Below the pieces are notes generated by a model, which was not told where the DNA came from, did no database searches, and saw nothing but the letters and a program-made list of their open reading frames with translations. A stretch of DNA of 35,121 nucleotides from Streptomyces sp. A012304 (GTDB lineage Bacteria > Actinomycetota > Actinomycetes > Streptomycetales > Streptomycetaceae). Shown here in pieces: positions 7,314 to 18,192 of this stretch. Both the position numbers and the translations under genes were made by a program. The DNA is taken from the NCBI RefSeq assembly GCF_026008495.1, contig NZ_BQUN01000045.1, positions 1 to 35,121 on the forward strand. The letters run 5' to 3'. The number at the start of each line of letters is the position of its first letter. Positions within the stretch are counted from its first letter, which is position 1.

Positions 7314-8537
7314 GTGAACCTGCGCAGCTCATGGGTGGCCGAGACCGGCCAGACCCGCGAGGACACCCGTCTGACCCAGATCGGCGCCACCACCCCGGTC
7401 AACCCCCTGCAAGTCCGGTCCGGCATCCTCCCCGGTTCCTACGACGGCCAGTACCGTCTGTCGGGCTTCTGGATGGAGGGCCACGCGGGCACCATGTCCG
7501 CCACCGTCCACGAGGGCCGGGCGATCATCCAGGCCGACAGCGGCCAGGGCGCCTACCCGGTCGCGCTCGCCGAGCCGCTGCCCCTCGCCTTCGCCGACGG
7601 CCAGGCACAGGACCGCTACGACATGGTCGTCCTGAAGATCTACGACGACCTGTACGACGAGTCCGGCTTCACCAAGGCCGCCCTGGAGATCGTCCCGGGC
7701 GAGCCGGACACCACCCCGGTGGAGCCCGCCCTGCCGGACATCGCGCTGCCGATCTACCGGGTCCGGGTGCGGGCCGGGGTCAGCGCCGGCAACGGCGGCA
7801 TCAACTGGAACAACGACGCCCTGGACCTGCGCACGCCCACCGTCGCCCTCGGCGGCATCCTGCCGGTCGTCGGCGATACCGGCAACGGCGCCTACCCGGG
7901 CCAGTACCGCGACTCCGGCGGGGCACTCCAGCGCTGGGACGGCTCGGCGTGGGTGTCGTACCCGAGCGCGCTGGGCGGCATCGCCCCGGCCGGCACCGTC
8001 ACGGCGAGCTACACCGGTCAGTACCGCGACAGCTCCGGCGGCGCGCTCCAGCGCTGGAACGGCTCGACGTGGGTGTCGCACCAGGTGGAGCCGAAGTGGA
8101 CGGACTACACGCCCGTGTGGCGCGCCGACACCGGGACCGCGCCGAGCATCGGCAACGGCCTCGTCGCCGGCTCGTACGTGAAGATGGGCACGCTCGTGCA
8201 CGTCCGGATCTACCTCCGGATCGGCTCCACGACCAACCTGTCGGCCCAGGCCACCAACGGCAACTGGAGCTTCTCCCTGCCGACCCCGCCGGCCACCGCG
8301 CTCGCCACGGGCTCCTGGAAGGTGGACGGCCGGGTGCTGACCGTGCTCGGTTTCGACTCCTCCGAGGGCCTGATGTACCCGGGCAGCGGGCTGCTGTCGA
8401 CCAACAACGGCGGTGTCGTCCGCAACCTGCGCGACTCCATGAAGATCGGCAACGCCTTCTGGGACAAGGGCTTCCCGTTCACCTGGGCCACCGGGGACGT
8501 GCTGTCGATCCACGGCACCTACGAGTCCGCCTCCTGA
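7314..8537 (+). CDS. receptor-binding / tail fibre protein 1
   Basis: Protein of 407 residues, first of three tandem paralogues. GTG start after GAGGAGA. Residues 1-180 form the shared N-terminal domain (LRSSWVAETGQTREDTRL; RSGILPGS; QGAYPVALAEPLPLAFADG; LGGILPV), probably the part that anchors to the particle. Residues about 190-257 hold two copies of a hinge repeat of the form YxGQYRDSxGGALQRWxGSxWVS. Residues 258-407 form a C-terminal beta-rich domain not shared with the other two (WTDYTPVWRADTG; VHVRIYLRIGSTTNLSAQ), a likely receptor-binding head. It sits between the Dit-like gene and the hub gene. Function is inferred from modular layout and position. Confidence 0.72.
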   Translation: MNLRSSWVAETGQTREDTRLTQIGATTPVNPLQVRSGILPGSYDGQYRLSGFWMEGHAGTMSATVHEGRAIIQADSGQGAYPVALAEPLPLAFADGQAQDRYDMVVLKIYDDLYDESGFTKAALEIVPGEPDTTPVEPALPDIALPIYRVRVRAGVSAGNGGINWNNDALDLRTPTVALGGILPVVGDTGNGAYPGQYRDSGGALQRWDGSAWVSYPSALGGIAPAGTVTASYTGQYRDSSGGALQRWNGSTWVSHQVEPKWTDYTPVWRADTGTAPSIGNGLVAGSYVKMGTLVHVRIYLRIGSTTNLSAQATNGNWSFSLPTPPATALATGSWKVDGRVLTVLGFDSSEGLMYPGSGLLSTNNGGVVRNLRDSMKIGNAFWDKGFPFTWATGDVLSIHGTYESAS

Positions 8538-8562
8538 CCCCTGACCTGCCGAAGGAACCGCC

Positions 8563-9753
8563 ATGAACGCACGTTCCGCCTGGCTGTCCCCGGACGGCCA
8601 GACCCGGGAGGACACCCGGGTCACCCAGGTCGGCGCCGTCACCCCGGTGACCGACGCCAAGGGACGCTCCGGTGTCCTGCCCGGCTCCGACGGCGGCCAG
8701 TACCGGGTCACCGGCCTGTGGCTGGCCGGCACGACCGGCGCCATGACCGCCACCGTGGGCGTGGGCCGGGCGGTGATCCAGTCCACGGTCGCCCGGGGCG
8801 CCTACCCGGTGGCCGTCACCGAACCGGTGCCGCTCACCTTCGCCGACGGCGACTCCCAGTACGGCCGCATCGACCTGGTGGTGCTGCGCGTCTACGACCA
8901 CGCCTACGACAGCTCCGGCCGTTCGCAGGCCGTGGTGGAGATCGTGCGGGGCACCCCGGCCGCCGAGCCGGTCGCGCCCGCCGCCCCGGACGTCTCCCTG
9001 GTCCTGTTCACCGTCGCGGTCGGCGCGAACGTCACCGCCGGCAACGGCGGCATCGACTGGGACGACGCACGCGTCGACCTGCGCCCCACCACCGTCGCCA
9101 TCGGCGGCATCCTGCCGACCCGCTCCGACGACACCGCCCCCGGTGGCTACCCCGGCCACTACCGGGACATCAACAGCACGCTGCAACGCTGGGACGGTTC
9201 GGCCTGGGTGCCCTACCCGAAGGGCGTCGGCGGCATCGCCCCCGCCGGTTCGCTGACCACCGGCGGCTACACCGGCCAGTACCGCGAGTCCGCCAACGGT
9301 GTCCTCCAGCGCTGGAACGGCTCCGCGTGGCAGTCGGCGGTGGCGCCGCCGGCGTACACCGGCTCCCTCGACGCCGGGACCACCGCGTCGACGACGTACA
9401 CGGCGGCCCTCGCCGACACCGCCGTCTCGGCGCTGACCCTCACCTTCACCGCCCCGCCCACCGGGGCGATCCTGCTCGGCTTCGGCGCCAGGATGGTGAC
9501 CAAGGAGAGCAGCACCGCCACCGCCTTCATGACCCCGCAGCTCACCCGGAGCGGCACCGTGATCATCGCCGCGAACGACGAGTACGCGGCCGTCCACGGG
9601 GGTCCCGTCGCCAGCTCCGTCTCGACGCTGTTCCGGATCTACGGGCTCGTCGCCGGCGCCGAGTACGCGGTGACCGCCATGCACCGCTCCAGCAGCGCCT
9701 CGGTCACCTGCGAGTTCGACAACCTCTTCCTCCGCGTCGACCCGAGCTCCTGA
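8563..9753 (+). CDS. receptor-binding / tail fibre protein 2
   Basis: Protein of 396 residues, second paralogue. The N-terminal 180 residues closely follow protein 1 (SAWLSPDGQTREDTRVTQVG; RSGVLPGS; RGAYPVAVTEPVPLTFADG; IGGILPT). Two hinge repeats lie at about 194-262 (YPGHYRDINSTLQRWDGSAW and YTGQYRESANGVLQRWNGSAW). The C-terminal domain from about 263 is unrelated by eye to that of protein 1: it carries Thr/Ala-rich strands (TASTTYTAALADTAVSALTL; ILLGFGARMVTKESS) and ends in a strand region (VTCEFDNLFLRVD). GAAGGAA precedes the ATG. It probably provides a second binding specificity. Confidence 0.72.
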   Translation: MNARSAWLSPDGQTREDTRVTQVGAVTPVTDAKGRSGVLPGSDGGQYRVTGLWLAGTTGAMTATVGVGRAVIQSTVARGAYPVAVTEPVPLTFADGDSQYGRIDLVVLRVYDHAYDSSGRSQAVVEIVRGTPAAEPVAPAAPDVSLVLFTVAVGANVTAGNGGIDWDDARVDLRPTTVAIGGILPTRSDDTAPGGYPGHYRDINSTLQRWDGSAWVPYPKGVGGIAPAGSLTTGGYTGQYRESANGVLQRWNGSAWQSAVAPPAYTGSLDAGTTASTTYTAALADTAVSALTLTFTAPPTGAILLGFGARMVTKESSTATAFMTPQLTRSGTVIIAANDEYAAVHGGPVASSVSTLFRIYGLVAGAEYAVTAMHRSSSASVTCEFDNLFLRVDPSS

Positions 9754-9780
9754 CCTCGACCTCCCCGAAAGGAGTCCCCC

Positions 9781-10797
9781 ATGCCCCTGCGCTCCGGATG
9801 GCTCTCCCCCGACGGCCAGTCCCGTGAGGACACCCGGCACGTCTCGCTCGGAGCCCTGACCCCCACCTCGGCGACGACCAGCCGCGGCGGCGTCCTGCCG
9901 GGCTCGTCCAACGGCGCGTCCCGCGTCTCCGGCTTCGACCTCACCGCCCAGGACGACAGCATGACCGCCACGATCGCCCCCGGCCGGGCCGTCGTCCAGG
10001 GCACCCAGGCGCAGGGCGCCTACCCGGTCGCCCTGACCGAGCCGATCGAACTGACCTTCGACGACGGCGACCCCCAGTACGGGCGCATCGACCTGGTGGC
10101 GCTGCGGGTCTACGACACCGTCTACGACGGTCTCGGCCGCGCCGAGGCCGTCATCGAGATCGTCAAGGGCGAGGCGAAGGCCATCCCGACCGTGCCGGCC
10201 ACGCCCGCCCTCGCCATCCCCCTGTACGCGATCAGGCTGCCTCCGGGGGTGAGCTCCGGGTCCGGCGACATGATCTGGAGCGGCGCGGTGTCGAACCTGC
10301 GCACCGCCACGGTCGCCGTCGGCGGCATCCTGCCCGTCACGAACGACAGCGCCAACGGCGCCTACCCCGGCCAGTACCGGGACAACAACGGCGTCCTCCA
10401 GCGCTGGACGGGCACCGCCTGGGCCGAGCCGACGGTCGTCGTGGAGACCGCCACCACCGGCGCGACCGCCGGGAGCAACTGGTCGATGACGTCGTTCAAC
10501 GCCCGCCGCACCCGCGGGGTGTGCTCCTTCAACGTCCAGGTCACCCGCACCGGCGCCAATCTCACCGCCTCCGCGGCCGGCACCACCAACCCGGGCCAGC
10601 TCACCGACGAGCTGCTGTGCACCCTGCCCAGCGGCTGGCGCCCGGCCACCGAGATGTTCGCGGTCGCCGGCGACGGCAACGGCAGCGGCGCCGCCCGGAT
10701 CGCCACCGACGGCGGCGTGTACCTGCTCAACTGGACGACGAGCGGCGTGATCCTCACCAACGCCGTCGTGCGCGTCTCCAGCTGCTACGTGCTGTGA
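9781..10797 (+). CDS. receptor-binding / tail fibre protein 3
   Basis: Protein of 338 residues, third paralogue. Shared N-terminal domain (SGWLSPDGQSREDTRHVSLG; RGGVLPGS; QGAYPVALTEPIELTFDDG; VGGILPV). Only one hinge repeat, at about 193-215 (YPGQYRDNNGVLQRWTGTAW). The C-terminal domain (218-338) again differs (NWSMTSFNARRTRGVCSFN; ELLCTLPSGWRPATEMFAVA; DGGVYLLNWTTSGVILTNA). It resembles the all-beta heads at the ends of prophage tail proteins in other Gram-positive bacteria. AAAGGAG precedes the ATG. Variation in hinge number and head identity across the three genes points to modular diversification. Confidence 0.72.
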   Translation: MPLRSGWLSPDGQSREDTRHVSLGALTPTSATTSRGGVLPGSSNGASRVSGFDLTAQDDSMTATIAPGRAVVQGTQAQGAYPVALTEPIELTFDDGDPQYGRIDLVALRVYDTVYDGLGRAEAVIEIVKGEAKAIPTVPATPALAIPLYAIRLPPGVSSGSGDMIWSGAVSNLRTATVAVGGILPVTNDSANGAYPGQYRDNNGVLQRWTGTAWAEPTVVVETATTGATAGSNWSMTSFNARRTRGVCSFNVQVTRTGANLTASAAGTTNPGQLTDELLCTLPSGWRPATEMFAVAGDGNGSGAARIATDGGVYLLNWTTSGVILTNAVVRVSSCYVL

Positions 10798-10826
10798 CCA
10801 CCGCCCGGCCAAGGAGCTGACCGCGC

Positions 10827-11930
10827 ATGACCACCAACACCCCGTACCGCGCGATCTTCTGTGATCTGCGCACCGACCGCACCATCGACATCCTGCCCCT
10901 GCGTGACGTCACCGTCGACGACTACATCGGCAAGCCCGGCTCGCTCTCGGGCACGGTCCCGCTGCCCGACGCGGCGATGGCCGCCCGCGCCCGCCGCATC
11001 GAGGAGGGCCGCACCGCGGTCTACCTCCAGCGCGGCAACGACCTGTGGTGGGGCGGCGTCATCTGGACCAGCACCCTCCAGAGCGACGACCGCGGCGTGC
11101 TCTCCCTGGGCATCCAGGCGGCCACCTTCGAGTCGTACGCGTCCCGCCGACGGATCCGGGCGACCTTCTCCTACTCGAACACCGACCAGCTGGCCATCGC
11201 CCGGAACCTGTGGACCCGGCTGCAGACCTCGCTGTCCGGCGGCGACATCGGCGTCAGCTACGGGACGGAGACCTCCCAGCAGTACCGCTCGGTGTCCTAC
11301 CGCGACGGAGACGAGACCGTGTACCTGGAGGCGATCGACGCGCTCGCCGCCCAGGACAACGGCTTCGAGCACCACATCGCCGTCTACCGCGACCCGGCCA
11401 CCGGTGCGCGGGTGCGCCGGCTGCGCCTGGGCAGCCCGCAGATCAAGATCGGCACGACCGACCTGGTGCTGGACCGGCCGGGCACGATCCTGTCGTACTC
11501 CTTCCCGCGCGACGCCACCCGCGGCGGCACCACCGCCCGGGCGCGGGGCGCGTCGGACAACACCAACCAGGCCGTGGAGTCCCGTCCGCTGTACTCCACG
11601 GAGAAGACCGCCCAGTCGCTGATCGACGCGGGCTACCCGCGCATCGACCTGTCCTCGGACCACAACGACGTCTCCAGCCTCAGCGTCCTGGAGTCCCTCG
11701 CCACGGCGGAACTCGCCGAGGCCACCGGCGCGGTGGTGATCCCCGAGATCAGCATCCGCCTCGACGACCTGGTGCCGCCGGCGCTGCTCGGCCGCACCGT
11801 CCGGCTGCGGATCACCGACGAGTGGTGGACCGAGGGCCTGGACGCCCGCTACCGGATCATCGGCGTCAAGGTCAGCCCGGCCCAGCGCGGTCGCCCGGAC
11901 ACCGCCGAGCTCTACCTGGAGGAGATCTGA
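10827..11930 (+). CDS. tail hub / minor tail protein (siphovirus Gp37-like)
   Basis: Protein of 367 residues. The N-terminus (YRAIFCDLRTDRTIDILPL, then KPGSLSGTVPLPD) is the signature seen in actinophage minor tail proteins of the ReqiPepy6 Gp37-like family, which form the tail-tip hub. The central part has AVYLQRGNDLWWGGVIWTS, and the C-terminal part ends in a beta segment typical of hub proteins (LLGRTVRLRITDEWWTEGLD; YRIIGVKVSPAQRGRPDTAE). AAGGAG lies before the ATG. Its stop codon overlaps the next start by one base (TGATG). In most siphophages the hub gene follows Dit directly; here three fibre genes come between. Confidence 0.72.
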   Translation: MTTNTPYRAIFCDLRTDRTIDILPLRDVTVDDYIGKPGSLSGTVPLPDAAMAARARRIEEGRTAVYLQRGNDLWWGGVIWTSTLQSDDRGVLSLGIQAATFESYASRRRIRATFSYSNTDQLAIARNLWTRLQTSLSGGDIGVSYGTETSQQYRSVSYRDGDETVYLEAIDALAAQDNGFEHHIAVYRDPATGARVRRLRLGSPQIKIGTTDLVLDRPGTILSYSFPRDATRGGTTARARGASDNTNQAVESRPLYSTEKTAQSLIDAGYPRIDLSSDHNDVSSLSVLESLATAELAEATGAVVIPEISIRLDDLVPPALLGRTVRLRITDEWWTEGLDARYRIIGVKVSPAQRGRPDTAELYLEEI

Positions 11931-12691
11931 TGCCCCAGCTCCCCGAAGACATCATCGACCGGCTGACCCAGATGGAACGCCGGATCCAGCAGTTGTCCAC
12001 CGCCGTCAACAACCGGCCCGCGCTCAACCAGGTGACCAACGGCTCGGTGCACGTCAACGGTGGCGTCCTGGAGGTCAGCAACGGCGCGGTGGAGATCGTC
12101 GACGGCGCTTCGCTGCTGGTCCAGGGACCGAACCTGCCCGCCCCGACGCTGCGTGTCGGCACCTGGGACGGCTCCGAGTACGGCATGGAGATCCACCGCC
12201 AGACCGGCAGCCTCGCCATGACCCTGTACAACGGCGACGGCACCAGCGGGTCCAAGCAGCCGCTGCGGATCTACGACTCCGCCAACCGGGAGATCATCTC
12301 CGACGACATCACCACCGGCGGCCTGGCCCGCCCCTGGATGGTGATGGTGCCCCCGCAGGACGTCGCCCTGTCGCGCGGGCCCCAGACCACGTCCACTTCC
12401 TGGACGACGATCGCGATGTCGTACAACACCGTCTGGCAGCCGAAGATGCGGCTGCGGATGACCACCGGGGTCAGTTCCGGCGCCGCCGGACAGATCCGGG
12501 TGCTCGTCAACGGAACCCAGTGGGGCACCACCGTCACCGCCCCCACCGAGTTCGACCAGACCGCCCTGATCAGCGCCGACTTCGCCTCCGTCTACACCAG
12601 CACGGTCAAGATCGAGGTCCAGGGCATCGTCACCAGCGCCTCCGGCACCGTCTACGCCACCCCCACCCTCATGCACGGCCGTCAGTCCTGA
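11930..12691 (+). CDS. tail-tip / fibre protein
   Basis: Protein of 253 residues, not assigned to a named family. The frame is open far upstream, but the ATG at 11930, overlapping the hub stop (TGATG), is the natural start. Residues 1-30 form a short coiled coil (DIIDRLTQMERRIQQLSTAV), the common trimerisation start of fibre-like proteins. Residues about 35-65 carry repeated short beta steps (GSVHVNGGVLEVSNGAVEIV). A globular beta-rich C-terminal domain follows (VLVNGTQWGTTVTAPTEFDQ; TVKIEVQGIVTSASGTVYAT). Being coupled to the hub suggests a structural tip protein or further binding protein. Confidence 0.6.
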   Translation: MPQLPEDIIDRLTQMERRIQQLSTAVNNRPALNQVTNGSVHVNGGVLEVSNGAVEIVDGASLLVQGPNLPAPTLRVGTWDGSEYGMEIHRQTGSLAMTLYNGDGTSGSKQPLRIYDSANREIISDDITTGGLARPWMVMVPPQDVALSRGPQTTSTSWTTIAMSYNTVWQPKMRLRMTTGVSSGAAGQIRVLVNGTQWGTTVTAPTEFDQTALISADFASVYTSTVKIEVQGIVTSASGTVYATPTLMHGRQS

Positions 12692-12705
12692 CGCCGCCCC
12701 GCACC

Positions 12706-12727
12706 GAACGCCAACTGAACGCCAACT
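12706..12727 (+). repeat. tandem 11-bp direct repeat
   Basis: Two perfect adjacent copies of GAACGCCAACT at 12706-12716 and 12717-12727, in the short gap between the tail-tip gene and the amidase gene and just before the ribosome binding site AGGGAGG. It may be a replication slip or a small control site for the lysis genes. Confidence 0.85.
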
Positions 12728-12746
12728 GAAAAGGGAGGCACCGCCC

Positions 12747-13625
12747 ATGGCCGAACCCCTCTCCGCCGACGCCCTCGTGTCCGCCCTGCGGGCCGAGGGC
12801 GTCGCCGTCGTCGAACACACCGGCTGGCGCACCAACAACCGCAACCACAAGGGAGGCTGGGGCCCGGTCAACGGCGTGATCATCCACCACACCGTCACCA
12901 CCGGCACCAGCGCCACCGTGAACCTGTGCTTCAACGGCCACTCCAGCCTGCCCGGCCCGCTCTGCCACGGCGTGATCGCCAAGGACGGCACGGTCCACCT
13001 CGTCGGCCACGGCCGCGCCAACCACGCCGGCACCGGCGACCCCGACGTCCTGGCCGCCGTCCGCGCCGAGAGGTCGCTGCCCGCCCCCGACCGGCGCACC
13101 ACCGACGGCAACGCCCACTTCTACGGTTTCGAGTGCGTCAACCTCGGCGACGGCAAGGACCCGTGGCCCGCGGCCCAGCTGGAGGCGATCGTGCGGGCCT
13201 CCGCCGCGCTGTGCCGGGCGCACGGCTGGAGCGCCCGCTCGGTCATCGGACACAAGGAGTGGACCAGCGCCAAGATCGACCCGCGCGGGTTCGCCATGTC
13301 CGATCTGCGCGCCCGGGTCGCCGCCCGGCTGACCAAGGCGCCGGCCACGCCGAGCACGGGGGCCGCCAAGCCCGCCCATCAGCCCTTCCCGGGCGCCGAA
13401 TGGTTCCGCGGGCAGCCGAGGTCGGCGATCGTCACCGCGATGGGCAAGCGCCTGGTGGCGGTCGGCTGCTCCGCCTACAAGGCCGGCCCCGGCCCGCAGT
13501 GGACCGAGGCCGACCGCGCGTCCTACGCCAAGTGGCAGCGCAAGCTCGGCTACACCGGCGCCGCCGCCGACGGCTGGCCGGGCGCCACGTCATGGGCCGC
13601 GCTGAAGGTCCCGTACAGCTCCTGA
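12747..13625 (+). CDS. N-acetylmuramoyl-L-alanine amidase endolysin
   Basis: Protein of 292 residues. It is predicted to cut the amide bond between N-acetylmuramic acid and L-alanine in peptidoglycan. Residues 40-190 are an Amidase_2/PGRP-type zinc domain: VNGVIIHHTV gives zinc ligand H47, and VIGHKEWTSAKIDPRGF gives H169, the catalytic-type lysine K176 and D178. Residues about 202-292 are a C-terminal cell-wall-binding domain of the kind seen in streptomycete phage endolysins (FPGAEWFRGQ; MGKRLVAVGCSAYKAGPGPQ; WQRKLGYTG; DGWPGATSWAAL). No signal peptide, so export needs the holins that follow, or lysis is otherwise driven. AGGGAGG precedes the ATG. Confidence 0.88.
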   Translation: MAEPLSADALVSALRAEGVAVVEHTGWRTNNRNHKGGWGPVNGVIIHHTVTTGTSATVNLCFNGHSSLPGPLCHGVIAKDGTVHLVGHGRANHAGTGDPDVLAAVRAERSLPAPDRRTTDGNAHFYGFECVNLGDGKDPWPAAQLEAIVRASAALCRAHGWSARSVIGHKEWTSAKIDPRGFAMSDLRARVAARLTKAPATPSTGAAKPAHQPFPGAEWFRGQPRSAIVTAMGKRLVAVGCSAYKAGPGPQWTEADRASYAKWQRKLGYTGAAADGWPGATSWAALKVPYSS

Positions 13626-13640
13626 GAAACGAGGTGGGCC

Positions 13641-13877
13641 ATGTCAGAGGCCACGAAGCGGACCCTCCGCACCGTCCTGCAAACCGCCGTAGCCCTGTGC
13701 ATGCTGCTGCCGACGGTCGTCGACGCCGCCGGTGTCCCCGGCGCCCTGCCCGGGGTCGCGGCGGCCCTCGCCACGGCCGGCGCCGTGACCCGGATCATGG
13801 CCCTGCCCGGCGTACAGTCCCTGCTGCCCGCCTGGCTGCGCACGGACACGCCGACCGGTGAGAGGAGCGACGCGTGA
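13641..13877 (+). CDS. holin-like membrane protein
   Basis: Protein of 78 residues with two hydrophobic segments: about residues 10-27 (VLQTAVALCMLLPTVVDA) and about 33-55 (GALPGVAAALATAGAVTRIM). The C-terminal tail is short and polar. Size, two membrane helices and position directly after the endolysin match actinophage holins, which make pores in the cell membrane to release the endolysin or depolarise the cell. GAGGTGGG precedes the ATG. The stop overlaps the next start by GTGA. Confidence 0.7.
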   Translation: MSEATKRTLRTVLQTAVALCMLLPTVVDAAGVPGALPGVAAALATAGAVTRIMALPGVQSLLPAWLRTDTPTGERSDA

Positions 13878-14128
13878 ACGAATCCGATCCGGCCGTCGTC
13901 GCCGTCGAACTCGAACGCCTGCGCGGCACCGTCGAGGCCGGCTTCGCCCGCGCCGACGGGCAGCTCGCCCTGCTGGTGCAGCGCAGCGACCAGACCGACA
14001 AGCAGATCGCCGACCATGAACAGCGCCTGGACGCGCTGGAACGCTCCCGCTGGCCGGTCGCCAGCATCGGCGCCCTGGCCGCCATGGCCACGGCGGCCAT
14101 CGCCCTGTGGGAACTGACCGGCCGCTGA
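13874..14128 (+). CDS. second holin-like / lysis accessory protein
   Basis: Protein of 84 residues starting at a GTG that overlaps the previous stop (GTGA), with GAGAGGAG upstream. Residues about 5-60 are charged helix and probable coiled coil (VAVELERLRGTVEAGF; TDKQIADHEQRLDALERS). Residues about 63-80 are one membrane helix (VASIGALAAMATAAIALWEL). This N-out coiled coil with a C-terminal anchor is seen in second lysis proteins of actinophages. It may modulate the holin, or be a membrane-linked spanin-like factor, although spanins are not expected in Gram-positive bacteria. Last gene of the tail module. Confidence 0.6.
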   Translation: MNESDPAVVAVELERLRGTVEAGFARADGQLALLVQRSDQTDKQIADHEQRLDALERSRWPVASIGALAAMATAAIALWELTGR

Positions 14129-14134
14129 ACACGC

Positions 14135-14179
14135 CGAAAGGGCGGTCACCCCGTGCACCACGGGGTGACCGCCCTTTCG
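14135..14179. terminator. perfect 21-bp convergent terminator shared by lysis genes and rpoC
   Basis: Arms 14135-14155 and 14159-14179 are perfectly complementary with a 3-base loop. The hairpin ends 17 bases before the rpoC stop codon and starts 7 bases after the last lysis gene. With the two operons running toward each other it can stop transcription in both directions. It marks the boundary between the accessory tail module and the core chromosome. Confidence 0.85.
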
Positions 14180-14195
14180 TCGTTCGACCTACGCC

Positions 14196-18095
<3,900 letters not shown>

Positions 18096-18153
18096 TATGC
18101 GTCAATCCCTCTCAGGGTCGTAAGTCTTGGGGTCTGAAACGGGGGTCCTGGGG

Positions 18154-18185
18154 CCGGCGGACCTTGGTGGTTCAAGGTCCGCCGG
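18154..18185 (-). terminator. 13-bp hairpin in the rpoB-rpoC gap
   Basis: Arms 18154-18166 and 18173-18185 pair perfectly with a 6-base loop, starting 7 bases after the rpoB stop codon. There is no U tract and rpoC must be transcribed through it, so it is probably an RNA-processing or stability element or a weak attenuator. Confidence 0.6.
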
Positions 18186-18192
18186 ACTCCCG

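Noticed and set aside
7878..10420. CRISPR-like repeats in the fibre genes
   Set aside because: The repeats are protein-level hinge motifs within coding sequence, few, imperfect and not separated by uniform spacers.
8479..10812. Open minus-strand frame of 777 codons opposite fibre genes 2 and 3
   Set aside because: Gly/Val/Asp/Arg-rich low-complexity translation typical of a shadow frame. The plus-strand genes have ribosome binding sites and shared domains.
11045..11929. Upstream extension of the tail-tip gene frame
   Set aside because: Arg/Pro/His-rich translation in the frame opposite to the hub gene's codon pattern. The ATG at 11930 overlapping the hub stop is the natural start.
138..14128. 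Extracellular contractile injection system (eCIS)
   Set aside because: No sheath protein, no baseplate wedge or spike, and no AAA+ ATPase; tube, Dit and Gp37-like hub are of the non-contractile siphophage kind.
14129..14195. Phage attachment site at the rpoC 3' end
   Set aside because: Only a terminator hairpin is seen; no second copy of a core sequence can be found in the window and no integrase is present.
18154..18185. rpoB-rpoC gap hairpin as a full terminator
   Set aside because: rpoC has no other evident promoter in the 97-bp gap and must be co-transcribed, so full termination is unlikely.
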